The position numbers and the translations under genes are program-made. 64,000 nucleotides of DNA from Polyodon spathula (lineage: Eukaryota; Chordata; Actinopteri; Acipenseriformes; Polyodontidae). Below the pieces are notes generated by a model, which did no database searches, was not told where the DNA came from, and saw only the letters and a list, made by a program, of their open reading frames with translations. Where the stretch lies: positions 23,684,969-23,748,968 of the forward strand of contig NC_054549.1 in assembly GCF_017654505.1 (NCBI RefSeq), written 5' to 3'. This document shows, piece after piece, positions 23,013-33,760 of this stretch (position 1 is its first letter; every line of letters starts with the position of its first letter).

Positions 23013-24358
23013 CTTAAGCCATGCATCACAGTACTTGATCATGACGCCAAGTAAACCATCCTTGGCTAAGACACACAATACATCCTGTTAAAATGTGCTT
23101 AGAGTTGCTGGTGATGAATTTAGATAATGAATTTAAACATTGCAGTTTAATGCAGATATAAAAATTATGATAAACTGGAGAACGTATTTTCTAGGTTCTT
23201 ATCAAAATACTTGAACTGTATCACTAGTTTTCAAACAACTTGTTAGATTTTTTTACTGCAACAATAATATTTCAAGCTTTACAATACAAAATGTAACTTA
23301 AATGTGAACATGTTAAGTATTTCATTCCTCACTCATCTGCTTATGCGTACATATATTATTTATTTTGAACAGCAACAGCAAACAAACCAGTGTACTTATT
23401 TAAGGTTCTGTTCAGACTTCTTATTGATGACATTTTCCCAAAGTGATGCTCCTTTCTCTTCTTTTTTTGGGGTGATTTCTTCTTATTTTGTGGGACTTTC
23501 TTCAGATGATAAAAACGTGGAACTTGCATCACTTGAAGAAGATGTACTTGAAATTTGAAAAATGGCCTTTGGACTGTCATCATTCTTCCCCTTCTTGGCA
23601 CTTGGAGTACCTGTAGACATAATTTGTAACTTAAACATATGCACCAATAAAGTAAACACATTTGTATGTGACCAATTATGACATCTAAGTATAATTTCTA
23701 CTTCCCACCATGCACTGCAAGCTACTGTTTTTACTGTCCCAGATGCAATTCCAATATATTTGTGTATTTTTTCACAATGGTTTTTATTTTCAGTATGTTT
23801 CTAACTGTGTATGGAAACCAAAGAGAGCCCACGTCTCAAAAGAAAGTGGCTAAACTAAGCCTTTCAATATATGTTACTTCAGCCATTAAATGTGTACAAG
23901 TGCTAAAAGAAGTATGGTAATCCAAACTTGGGTAACATTGAAATTAGAAAGGTAATTTAACGTTATGATGAATATAAAGACATACTAAATGTTAAGCACA
24001 ACAACACAGTGACTATAAGAAAAGGCAAGATACTTGGAGTTGGAATGGAGTCATTTTTTGACTCTGGACTGTAGTTCAATATAAAATATCTACTGTTGAC
24101 TTTCTGTGAATAGATGGAGTAACGGCAACATTTGCACTGACCATTAAAAGTACAACCAGGTATCCTTGTTTTGAATTTTTACAGGTTATTGAATAAACAA
24201 AGTCACTCGACTTAGATTCATCTGGTCCAGTACTTGATGGCTAGTTGTTATTAGTAATGTTAAACTATTGTACTGTTGGAATGTATTTTCTATTGTTTTG
24301 GTCAGGTTACAATATTTGCACTAATAAGATTATTTTATAAATATTATTTGTTAGAATT
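23013..24358. other. Non-coding stretch
   Basis: AT-rich sequence between the LINE relic and the start of recognisable duplicated block A. No conserved ORF was recognised. Confidence 0.4.
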
Positions 24359-26094
24359 AAACAGATGTAGAATATTTAGGTTGCTATATGGTAGGTGTTA
24401 TTTTATTCTGAATACACTACAGCAAAAATTATTATTTGATGGTTTGCGCAATATTATGCTGCTGTTGCTTTAATTGGAAGAGAAGCACGCTGTGACGTTG
24501 CTGCTCATTGAGTTCTGTATTTTAGTTCAGAAAACAAAAGGAAAAACTTGTGCCTAAGGAAATAGGGTATTGAACGAAGAATTCTCATCTTGGACATTAT
24601 TTGAAAACTTTGTGAACCTGGCTAAACTTTACTGGCTTACAATGTAATGCTGTCTACTTGTGCACACGCATTTGCCTTTTACTCTTGGTAGCGTAAGGGA
24701 CCAGAGTTCGGGTAATTGAGTACATAAAAATGTTGCACCCTGTGTATTCAAATAGGAAACAATTCAAAATTCCCATCCCTAATCCTAATAATAAACACTA
24801 TTAAAACAATATTTATAATACAAAATAATAACAATCCTATTTGGAGCGTTGTCGCTGTAGCCTCTCCCAAGTCAGCGCCAGTCTTTCTGAGTGATACCAA
24901 CGAGTCCAAAGATTCTGAATGGCATTTTTGAACTGAACACATCGGATCCCAAATCAAAATATTAAACAATTCGATCGTGTATCTGGGTGTCGACCGGGAC
25001 ATTTTACTGTGAGACTGGATATGATGTGAAAGGAGTGTTGAATTCACAACAAATAAAGCTTCTCTTTTATCTGCAAGTCTGGGAAACTGACGCCAAACAA
25101 GGCAGAACGTTGCCTTTTTTTCACTGTCATAATGAAGCCTCCACTCTGTTCGTCTTCACGTTTTTTTTCATAGTTACTTTATTATTTATTGGTTTCAGCG
25201 CTTTCCTTTTGGCTTACTGATCGCTTAGTTATAGAAAACCAGATTTGTAAAAGATTTGCCGTAGGAACGAATACCAACACAGCACTTTGGTATATAGTCT
25301 TAAATTCTGACTGTACAACAAATCTGACGTGTGGCGGGAAAGTTATGATTAGTTCGCTGTTATGTTTTTTAAAAATGGTTTGTCGTCCCAGCCCTTTTGA
25401 ACAGTTGTAAGTTACATTTTAATGTAGTGCTGTTGTGCATGACTATATTACAAAACAAAAATAAAGTAATGGAATAATACTGTCGCAAACCAGCTATTGC
25501 AAGACTGGAGATGGAAATTGCCGTTGAATAGCCAACAGAGATAAACTCAAGCACAGAATAAGACGGGTACACAAAATACTTGTATAAAATAAAACACTCA
25601 AATAAATGTGAGCACTGTCATTCTCTACTGCTCCACAGAGTGTCATAAGCTCCCACTGCATCTCAAAAGTTATCTCTAAGCTGCTAAAACCACCCCATTT
25701 TATAGCCCAGCATTTGCATACCTATGCAACATTGTGCACAATGGAACCAATTATAACTCCCCTTCCAACACCACCCCCAAGCCTGGTGTCCATCACGTGT
25801 ACCAAGCAGGCTGCAAAAACAGTGTCACAAACACAATCCTGGAGGAAAACAAATAATAATGTCAAACAAAACAGGCAAGATGGAGGAATGTCTGATTATA
25901 GTAGTGCAGCAATATCCTGTTCTTTATGATAAGCAGCACAAGAAATATCTCTTAAAGAGTACGAAGAAATTATGGGAAAATATAAGTGACAAAATCACAA
26001 TTCCAGCTAAGCACTGTTTGGTATATTAAACAGTTTTTTTTTTTCTATAAAACTGCGTTGTCTGACATTACATCTGTGTTTACTGTATTTAAAA

Positions 26095-27103
26095 AAAAAA
26101 AAAAAAAACGCATTGGAATGTATCGAAATGATTGCGTTTGGTAGTCCTATCTGTACTTCTAATTTTGTTAATAGAAGTATCCCCATAACATGATGCTGCC
26201 ACCACTAAGCTTAACAGTTGAGATGGTGTTGAATGGGTGATGTGCATTGTTGGGTTTGCACCAGACGTAATGGAATTTAGACCGAAAAGTTCAATTTTTG
26301 TTTTGTCTGACCACAAAACCTTTTTCCACATGTCTGCAGGATCATCTTCATGCTTTTTCGCAAAACTCAATACATGCTTTAAGATGAGGCTTTTTGAGTA
26401 ATGGCTTTTTTCTTGCCACTCGTCCATACAGTGGTGATGTGTGAACACTGACTCCCATCTCAGACACAGAACTTTGCAGATCTCTCTAGGTCATTGTTGG
26501 CTTCAGAGTGACATCCTGAACCAGTTTCCAGATTGCCCAGCTGCTCAGTTTGGGAGGTCGACCTGATCTGGGTAGTGAATGGGTGGTATGATGCATCTTC
26601 CACTTCTTAATGATGGACTTCATTTTGCTGAGAGGGATAATCAGCGCCTTTGAAATTTTCTTGTATCCTTCTCCCTCTGCGCCTCTCTACCGCTTTATCC
26701 CTGACTTGTTTCGAATTTTACTTTTTCACTGTGTGAGTTGCAGCTTGAAAGTCTTCATATACCTGAGGGAAATTATCTACAAGTTAAACCAGTTTGAGTA
26801 CACACACATGCTGAAACCATTTCACTAATTTTGTGACCTTTCAAACAAATCGTTTGCACCTGAGCTGATTTAGGGCTGCACTAGCAAATGGGGTTGAATA
26901 CTTATGCAACTGAAACTAATTTGTTTTTCTCTGTAAATCTTACTTATTTATATTCTATGTGCATTTTTAAACTATCAATATGGAGTAGTTTGTATAGATT
27001 CTACATGTAAAGTCTAATTTGAAAGCATTGTGGAGTACACTCAAGTGCCAACAAAATTTGAAAACTTTGCAGGGGGGTGAATACTTCTGCAAACCACTGT
27101 ATG
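26095..27103 (-). mobile_element. Degraded Tc1 element with transposase relic
   Basis: The right end, reverse complemented, starts TACAGTGGTTTGCAGAAGTA followed by TTCACCCCC, a Tc1 inverted repeat. The minus strand at about 26,640-26,170 translates in broken frames to SGRPPKLSSWAIWKLVQDVT, SVSEMGVSVHTSPL, AKKHEDDPADMWKKVLWSDK and [10 protein letters not shown], the DNA-binding and central DDE regions of a Tc1 transposase (the LWSD aspartate is the second catalytic D). The C-terminal part and left end are missing. Its duplicate is at about 54,430-55,425. Confidence 0.8.
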
Positions 27104-27339
27104 TACGTTCGATAGTTCTAGTGTTAAATAAGTCTAATGTGGGGGTTTACATGGGAATGGAAGTTTACAAGCTTTGTATACTGATGTACAAAAGAAACAT
27201 AACACTCAGGTCTAATGGATTTGATCAAATATTTTAAACAGATATCAAACCAAATCACAGAAAATGTGAACAAAAATACAGATCAAAGAGTCATGATAAA
27301 TTTTCAGTATGAAACATGACACACTGTCAAAATGAAAAC

Positions 27340-27960
27340 ATTACAAAGTTAGTATCGAGTATGACCTCCCTGAGCATTAACACAATCTTGGCAGTGTTGA
27401 TGCATAGACCTGATCAGCCTCTGGATAGACTGCTGTGAGATGTTCCGCCACTCTTCCTGTGCAGCTGCAGCCAGCTGGCGAAGTTTGGCTGGTCGCGATT
27501 GTATCTTGTGGATGGCACTGACTATTTGGTTCCACAAATGTTCTGTTGGACACAGGTCAGGAGAAAAAGCTGGCCACGGCAAAACTTCGAAATTGTTTTC
27601 TTGAAGTTGTGCAATTGTAATCCTAGCACTGTGTGTTAAAGGAGATTCCTCCCCACATCATCACACTTCCACTCCCCACCGGTTGACTTGAACAACACAA
27701 CAGTCAGCATAGCGCTCACCACGATGTGGTGGGCTGATGTAGTGACCCTCTGCCTTCCAGGACGTGGCCTGTACCTCACAGAGCCGGTTTCCTGGTGTGC
27801 TGATTGTTGAAGTAGAACATCTCATTATCCGGGCAACTTCTCTCGCAGACAGACCACCTGCAACCAGGCAATCTTAATTACTCAAGCGGGGCATGGTCAT
27901 ATCTTTTGCTGTTCTTGCTTTTAATTAAAATAATGTCTTTTCAAATGGCTATTTATACAG
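27340..27960 (-). mobile_element. Second Tc1-like transposase relic
   Basis: Minus-strand frames give CLVAGGLSAREVARIMRCST (near 27860) and, after a deletion of the middle, ITIAQLQENNFEVLPWPAFS with PDLCPTEHLWNQI and WRNISQQSIQRLIRSMHQHC ending GGHTRY at 27352. PWPAxSPDLxPxEHLW contains the last catalytic acid of the DDE triad. It is internally deleted and frame-broken. Its duplicate is at about 55,665-56,250. Confidence 0.8.
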
Positions 27961-28550
27961 ATTCTTAATCAACTCATTTGGGCAACTTTAAATCAGCTCA
28001 TATACCAAACACTGAGCACCTGGCGTTTTCATGAAATCACATGGCTTGAGCTCAGTATTTTGTTATCTGATGGAACAGTACTACTCAAACAATCAACAAA
28101 CCTATCTGCTCACTGTTTAATGTAAATAACATTATGCATGTACCCAATGAGCTAATGATGTAAAACTTAGACTGTTGCATTTTAATTGTGCATCAGTACA
28201 AAGTTTCAAAGTTTATTACATCTCTTGCCTGGTTAGTTCTGTGGTTGCTTACAAGCACAAATAAGTATAAATGCAAATCTTTCATAGCACTAAAAAGAAA
28301 CTTCCTTATAAAATCTGCCAAACTTTTCAACAATACTGTATGCTACCATTTTATAAGAAGTATTCCTGAAGATCTTATGCTTGAGTGTTTTTTTTTCTTC
28401 ATATTTGAATATTTATCTTTCTAGAACTGTCTGTTTCTGTGATTTTGGTCCATCTGTCCTTCCTCCTTGTTATAGAAAATCTCCTCTCACTCACTACAGC
28501 ACATTGTGGAACTGGTTGTATTTTATCTTTTTTTTTTTTTTTTTTTTTTT

Positions 28551-30100
28551 TAGGACATTTGTTCAGAAGACAAAACTGGATTATCTTTGTAAAGAGAAGA
28601 TTCAATGATGGAGCCTGTCCTTCTCTTCGTACTAGGACATCCATTTAAAGAGGAGAAGTCCTGTACTCAGAGAATCAGTCCATATTAAAGAGGAGAGTCC
28701 TGTACTAGGATCAGTCCATATTCAAGAGGAGAGTCCTGTACTAGAATCAGTCCATATTCAAGAGGAGAGTCCTGTACTAGAATTAGTCCATATTCAAGAG
28801 GAGAGTCCTGTACTAGAATCAGTCAATCTTGAAGAGGATAGTCTTATACTAGAATCAGTCTATATTAAAGAGGAGATTCCTGTACTAGAATCAGCCCTTA
28901 TTAAAGAGGAGATTCCTGTACTAGAATCAGCCCTTATTAAAGAGGAGAGTCCTGTACTAGAATCAGCCCATATTAAAGAGGAGAGTCCTGTACTAGGATC
29001 AGCCCATATTAAAGAGGAGAGTCTTGCACATGAATCAGTCCATATTAAAGAGGAGAGTCCTGCATTAGAATCAGTCCATATTAAAGATGAGATTCCTGAA
29101 GTAGAACCTGTCCATGTTAAAGAGGAAGGTAATCATTTTAAAACAAGCAGCTTAAAGGGCTCTCTGTCCTGTACAGAATGTGGAAAGAGTTCCAGTCAGT
29201 TACAAAACCTGAAACTTCACCAGCAAATCCACACTGGAAAGAAACAGTATGTCTGTGCTGACTGTGGGAAGAGTTTCAGTCAGTCAAGCAACTTAAAAAA
29301 ACACCAGAGAATTCACACTGGAGAGAAACCAAATGTCTGTGCTGACTGTGGGAAAAGTTTCAGGAGATTTGGATCTCTTAAAGACCACCAGCGAATTCAC
29401 ACTGGAGAGAAACCAAATGTCTGTGCTGACTGTGGGAAGAGTTTCAGTCAGTCAAGCAACTTAAAAATGCACCAGCGAATTCACACAGGCGTGAAACCAC
29501 ATGTCTGTGCTGACTGTGGGAAGAGTTTCAGGAGATTAGGAGAGCTTAAACACCACCAGCGAATTCACACTGGAGAGAAACCAAATGTATGTGCTGAGTG
29601 TGGGAAGAGTTTCAGTCAGTCAAGCAATTTGAAAATACATCAGCGAATTCACACTGGTGAGAAGCCAAATGTATGTGCTGACTGTGGGAAGTGTTTCAGG
29701 ACATTAGGACATCTTAAAGACCACCAGCGAATTCACACTGGAGAGAAACCAAATGCCTGTGCTGAGTGTGGGAAGAGTTTCAGACAGTCAAGCAACTTGA
29801 AAATGCACCAGCGAATTCACACAGGAGAGAAACCATTTGTCTGTGCTGACTGTGGGAAGACTTTCAGTAAGTCAAGCCATTTGAAAATACACCAGCGAAT
29901 CCACACTGGAGATAAAGCATATCTGTGTAGTAAATGTGGGGAAAGTTTCAATCACTTATCAAATCTTAAAAAACACCAGTTAATTCACACAGAAGAGAAG
30001 CCGCTGTAACGACTGTGGGAAAAGTTTCAGCCGGATAGACAAATTGAAACTTCACCAGCGAATTTACACTGGAGAGAAACCACATATTCTGTGCTGACTA
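28551..30100 (+). CDS. C2H2 poly-zinc-finger protein, copy A (N-terminus frame-broken)
   Basis: After a poly-T/TAG acceptor at about 28,551, the exon encodes an acidic N-terminal tract of 13 tandem 12-residue units ([16 protein letters not shown], 36 bp each, 28,650-29,130). Ten C2H2 fingers follow (29,167-30,009) with TGEKP-type linkers. The specificity-helix segments are [71 protein letters not shown] and NHLSNLKK. The frame ends EEKPL-stop at 30,009. An eleventh finger ([20 protein letters not shown]) is present just beyond, but out of frame. Near 28,640-28,670 small insertions separate the first ATG (28,608) from the main frame. A polyadenylation signal AATAAA lies at 30,301. This family is normally nuclear and binds DNA; the target is unknown. 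Confidence 0.85.
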
Positions 30101-31270
30101 GTTCTGCATGAAATGATTATTAATGTAATCGATTAATCAATTAGTCGGATAAATACCAACACGTCAATCAGTAGCTAGCAAGTGGGACCATTTTTAACAG
30201 ATTTTTGTGTACCCAGTAAAATATGTGTCTCAAGATGGTTGTACTTGCTTTGCTTCTCTATTTCAGCAACACAAAATACTCTACAATTTCTAAAGTATTT
30301 AATAAAGTTTCCTTGTGAAAACAACTGCCAGGTCCAATGATAGCATTGAGACCATTAAAAAAATGAAAGTTCTAACGTTGACCACAAAAAAAAAGGAATT
30401 TTCTTTACTTGTAAAAAAAACAAAAATTGTCTAACTTCTCTATACATTATTACATTTTGCAGCAGGATGTAATTTTTTGAGGAACTTAAGGACATTAATT
30501 ATAGTTGGTCTCTTCAAGTCAATCACGTGGCAATACAAAGTTACACTTTTTCTAGTCCGCCGTATTTGAGTGCAAGAACATCAGCATGTTAACATATGGT
30601 ATTTAATCGTAATATTGATACTTTTATTGCATTTGTTATTTATCATCTCTGGGTGTTTTACATTACATTGATCAGTGTTTAAATACATAACCTTTACAGA
30701 AAAATAAAATGTGGTTCAATTACTATATATATACACTGTAACTCCGTTATTATTTGTAATTATATTGAAGTCTATGTTGTTTTGATGCATATCAATAAAG
30801 TTTGTTAATATACTTTTATAGGGAGAGGGGATTTTGGTCCTAGTGTAAAAAAATAGGAGAAAACAGGCACTTAAATAAAACAAAACAAAAAGACATGGGG
30901 AGTCTAGCCCTAGTTGATAGTCTGTATATCATACTGTAATTTGCAGGAAACATTTGCCTTAAATAAATTAATACTAATCCTACTGTCTGTGTACGCTATC
31001 TTTTAAATGTTTTTCTTTTTTTTAATATATTTTAGCTCTTGGAATATCTAGACACTGTAATCACCTTCTGCACATCTCTCTTGCCTAAAAACTGTCGGTG
31101 TGTGTGTATTTGGGGGATGGGCCCACATCACTGCTTTCTTCTGCGTGCTCGCTGTTTGTTAAAGAATGACCCGCACTGCGGCAGTGTGACCAAGGCTTAA
31201 GCAGCTCTATCTGTGACGAGGAGGGAGGGAGGGTGTAGATGAATCCATGCTAAAAATATTCATCGAAGAT
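30101..31270. other. 3' region of the zinc-finger gene, non-coding
   Basis: Contains AATAAA at 30,301, further AT-rich sequence, and AATAAA again at about 30,793. No additional ORF is supported. The sequence is duplicated at about 58,370-59,560. Confidence 0.5.
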
Positions 31271-31279
31271 GGCAAAATT

Positions 31280-31575
31280 TACTTTCGAGATTTATTTTCG
31301 AGATTTACGATTATACTGTAAATTTGCTCTAAATCGTAAATCTCGAAAAACTACTCACTTCTAAATCTTTTGTAGCATTTTTGTATTACTTTAGTATAAA
31401 TACATGTTAATTTGGATTCATATGTTGTTTTTTTCTGACTTTATGTGAACAAAAAGACACACATTTGTCCGTTTTCTCATTGGAAATAGTGATATTTCAA
31501 AATATCACTGTCCTGGTCACAAAAGCAAAGTTTGTGGGGAATAATAGCCATTTTCTATACTTTTGAGGCATAAGC
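31280..31575. mobile_element. Partial copy of the CACTA-ended transposon (one end)
   Basis: Reverse complement of about 19,320-19,570: AATCCAAATTAACATG-type sequence, the GTCCGTTTTCTCATTGGAAA block, ATATCACTGTCCTGGTCACA, and the inner part of the TIR to TTTTGAGGCATAAGCAA. The outermost 60 bases or so of the TIR and the ORF are missing. An internal inverted repeat, CGAGATTTACGAT with ATCGTAAATCTCG, marks its inner edge. Confidence 0.75.
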
Positions 31576-31897
31576 AAAAGTATTTGACCTCTTTAGTACA
31601 ACCGGCCCCCATGGATTTAGATGTGGGAATACACTCTGAGGCCTGGTCTTTGAACAACCCGTCAAAGAATATTTTTTTAGATGGACACCCAAAGTCATGC
31701 CACTGTGCAACGCAGCCAAGTCCTTCCTCACATACTTTGCATTGTTTTCTAATTTGTAAATATTTTGTTTTGTTAATTACTGTACTTGTTTGTTTTGACA
31801 GCGAAGGCCTTTGGTAGGAGGCCTGCCATGATAAAGGGGTGTGCAGCCAGTACAGTATTGTTTAATTATTTTTAGATCAGGGTCTCCCTCCACCCCT

Positions 31898-32163
31898 ATG
31901 TTATTTTGTATTTCTTTTTATTATGATTTAGTTTATTTATATATGACGGTTTAGCGTTATGTTTTTGTATTTGTTTTGCAGCGTGGATGGGAAAACCCAT
32001 CCACATTAAAAACCTGTGCAGAAGATGTCCATCTCCCGAATTAAGTGATTAGATTGTCATTTGTATAAAAACTCTGCTGTTTTCCACTGCTCGATGTGGG
32101 TTTTCGGAAGTGGAGAAAGGGAGAGTGAGAGGAGATAGAAATTTAAAAGTAAAAGAATTTATA
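31898..32163. other. Segment between block A and the array, absent between A' and its array
   Basis: 266 bp with GCAGCGTGGATGGGAAAACC and a purine-rich end (GGAGAAAGGGAGAGTGAGAG). In the second locus block A' ends at CACCCCT and is joined at once to TTGCTAAAC of the microRNA unit, so this segment was either lost there or gained here. There is no ORF. Confidence 0.6.
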
Positions 32164-32373
32164 TTGCTAAACAAAAGATAGTGTCGAGTACCCATTAAGC
32201 AGTCTCACACTTGCAGCTTCTATGTCAATACAAGTGATAATAGTTATAGAAACTATTGTCCATTACTTGATAGATGTGAAATATCATTATAACATTTGGT
32301 AAAACAATTCTTAAGCCTATATTCTGTTAGTTAAAACAAATTATTGGTAAATTGAAAAAAACACAGACAAGAT

Positions 32374-32434
32374 GTACCACCAACAAAAAGCACTTACTAG
32401 TGCATTAAATGAGTTAGCACTTTTGTTATTATAG
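32374..32434 (-). ncRNA. pre-miR-430 hairpin S1 (unit 1)
   Basis: 3' arm TAAGTGCTTTTTGTTGG, seed complement GCACTT at 32,390-32,395. The 5' arm AACAAAAGTGCTAACT pairs with AGTAAGTGCTTTTTGTT with one bulge and one mismatch, using G:U pairs, around a loop of about 13 nt. The seed is AAGTGC here; in three other units it is AAGCGC. Confidence 0.85.
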
Positions 32435-32571
32435 TCTTTGTGACTATAAGACATTTCTGGATCAGCCTTATCCTTTCACAGATTATTTCATGCAAATCTT
32501 CATTGACTATTCATTTTTCTAACGTTTTCAAGAGAAACAGCAGAGAAGAGAAGCTTAGTATCCTCAAATTT

Positions 32572-32632
32572 TGCCCCAACTTGATAGCACTTACTGTTAT
32601 TTATAAAAGACAGTACTAAAGTTGAAGTAGAA
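32572..32632 (-). ncRNA. pre-miR-430b-like hairpin S2 (unit 1)
   Basis: 3' arm AAGTGCTATCAAGTTGGGG, identical to zebrafish miR-430b except for AAGTGC instead of AAATGC. The 5' arm CTTCAACTTTAGTACTGT pairs with it through CTTCAACTT:AAGTTGGGG and TAGTACT:AGTGCTA, leaving a 2-nt bulge. The loop is A/T-rich. Confidence 0.9.
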
Positions 32633-32701
32633 TTCAAAAGGAACTGTTGTAACTTTGGATTAAACAGAACATGTTCAGATGCAAGCTTTTAAATGCCAAT
32701 A

Positions 32702-32766
32702 AAGCTACCCCAAGAAAAAGCACTTACTATAGTAAATGAAAGTGAATGCCTTTTTTGTAAGTAGCC
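32702..32766 (-). ncRNA. pre-miR-430 hairpin S3 (unit 1)
   Basis: 3' arm TAAGTGCTTTTTCTTGGGG. The 5' arm GGCTACTTACAAAAAAGGCA, continuing TTCACT, forms a 26-position duplex with only four or so mismatches. Confidence 0.88.
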
Positions 32767-33237
32767 TGACTGGTTAAAAAAAGTTAAATGCTGTTGCTAT
32801 AATTGGTCATTATTGAATTTAAAATATCATTAGCAAAGTAAAGTTTGATTCATTTTAGCCAACAAAACTGTAGAGCCCAGGCTTCCAAATGAGAATAAGC
32901 AAATGAAACTACGCAAATAATAAAAACAACTCTCCACCACGTAACTCAAACCAGTGCTTATATTACAGTTATCCTTCTGAATAAAACAAATGTTTTCTGT
33001 TCAATACTGTGACCTGGCAATACAATTCTCCATGTTAAGGTTCATTGTTCTGTGTTTCATTTGGGTAAATAAAAAGTAGTATAGAATTTGCACATTTGCA
33101 AAAACTTGATAACCTTTTTATTACAAGAAAAAAATCTAATACTAAACTTGGAGATGATTTCAAAAGGAAATGTTGTTGTAGGATATGAATGAGAAACAAA
33201 AGTGATTTGAAGAATTACTTGTTGAAATGCAGCAATA

Positions 33238-33304
33238 AAGCTATCCCAAAGAAAAGCACTTACTACAAAAAAGTAAAGTGAATGCCCCCTTTTGAAGTAG
33301 CCTG
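33238..33304 (-). ncRNA. pre-miR-430c-like hairpin S4 (unit 1)
   Basis: 3' arm TAAGTGCTTTTCTTTGGG, one base different from zebrafish miR-430c over this stretch. In unit 1 the next base is A, where other units have G. The 5' arm is a close relative of S3 (GGCTACTTCAAAAGGGGGCA, then TTCACTTT), which suggests S3 and S4 arose by duplication. Confidence 0.9.
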
Positions 33305-33397
33305 AAACTGTTCATTTGTATCAAAAATAAAGATGCTAATTGAGAGTTCTCTTCGGAGATAGACAGAGCGAATTTTCTGGTGAAAAAATCAACTACA

Positions 33398-33468
33398 GAG
33401 TACCCCAACAAAAAGCACTTACTATTAAAAACAACAAGTTAGTGCTTAAGTTAAAGTATTCATTGTGA
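33398..33468 (-). ncRNA. pre-miR-430 hairpin S5 (unit 1)
   Basis: 3' arm TAAGTGCTTTTTGTTGGGG. The 5' arm ATACTTTAACTTAAGCACTA, then ACT, pairs through AGCACT:AGTGCT and the flanking AAC:GTT and TTT:GGG wobble block. It is the first hairpin of each unit in transcription order. Confidence 0.87.
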
Positions 33469-33760
33469 CTATTAAAATCTGAAAGTATTTCTACTCTTGG
33501 GAGAACAAAGTGTTTTTAATAGATATACACTTAAGACTTACTTAGTTTCAACATGTGCAAATCCTTGGTGAAACAAATCTTTCTTCTTTGCAGCAATGTC
33601 ATGTCCATCTGGATGTCTTGCAGTAATGTTCCTACAACAAAAATGCTCCCTTTTATGATGTGGAAGAAATCTGCCAAAAAGTGGTCTGTTTGCAAACAAC
33701 CCCCTTCCGTGCACCATCGACATATATGTTTCAATGAAAGTTATTTAACCTCTTTCTGCG

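Larger units (their letters stand above)
24359..31897. repeat. Segmental duplication, copy A
   Basis: Colinear with 52,679-60,179 from AACAGATGTAG to GGTCTCCCTCCACCCCT. The block holds an inverted dispersed repeat, two Tc1 relics, a zinc-finger gene, its 3' region and a transposon end. In both places the miR-430 array follows on the right. The real left limit of the duplication is hidden, because the partner copy starts at an assembly gap. Confidence 0.9.
32164..33760 (-). repeat. Array unit U1 (left edge, more diverged)
   Basis: Seed complements start at 32390, 32587, 32720, 33256 and 33415. It shows several private differences (GTGTCGAGTACCCATTAAG, S4 flank CTATCCC), as expected at an array edge. 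An octamer ATGCAAAT lies at 32490. Confidence 0.9.

Noticed and set aside
28608..28680. A start codon decision for zinc-finger copy A
   Set aside because: Both copies differ by small indels here and neither ATG is in frame with the repeats. I could not decide the true start.
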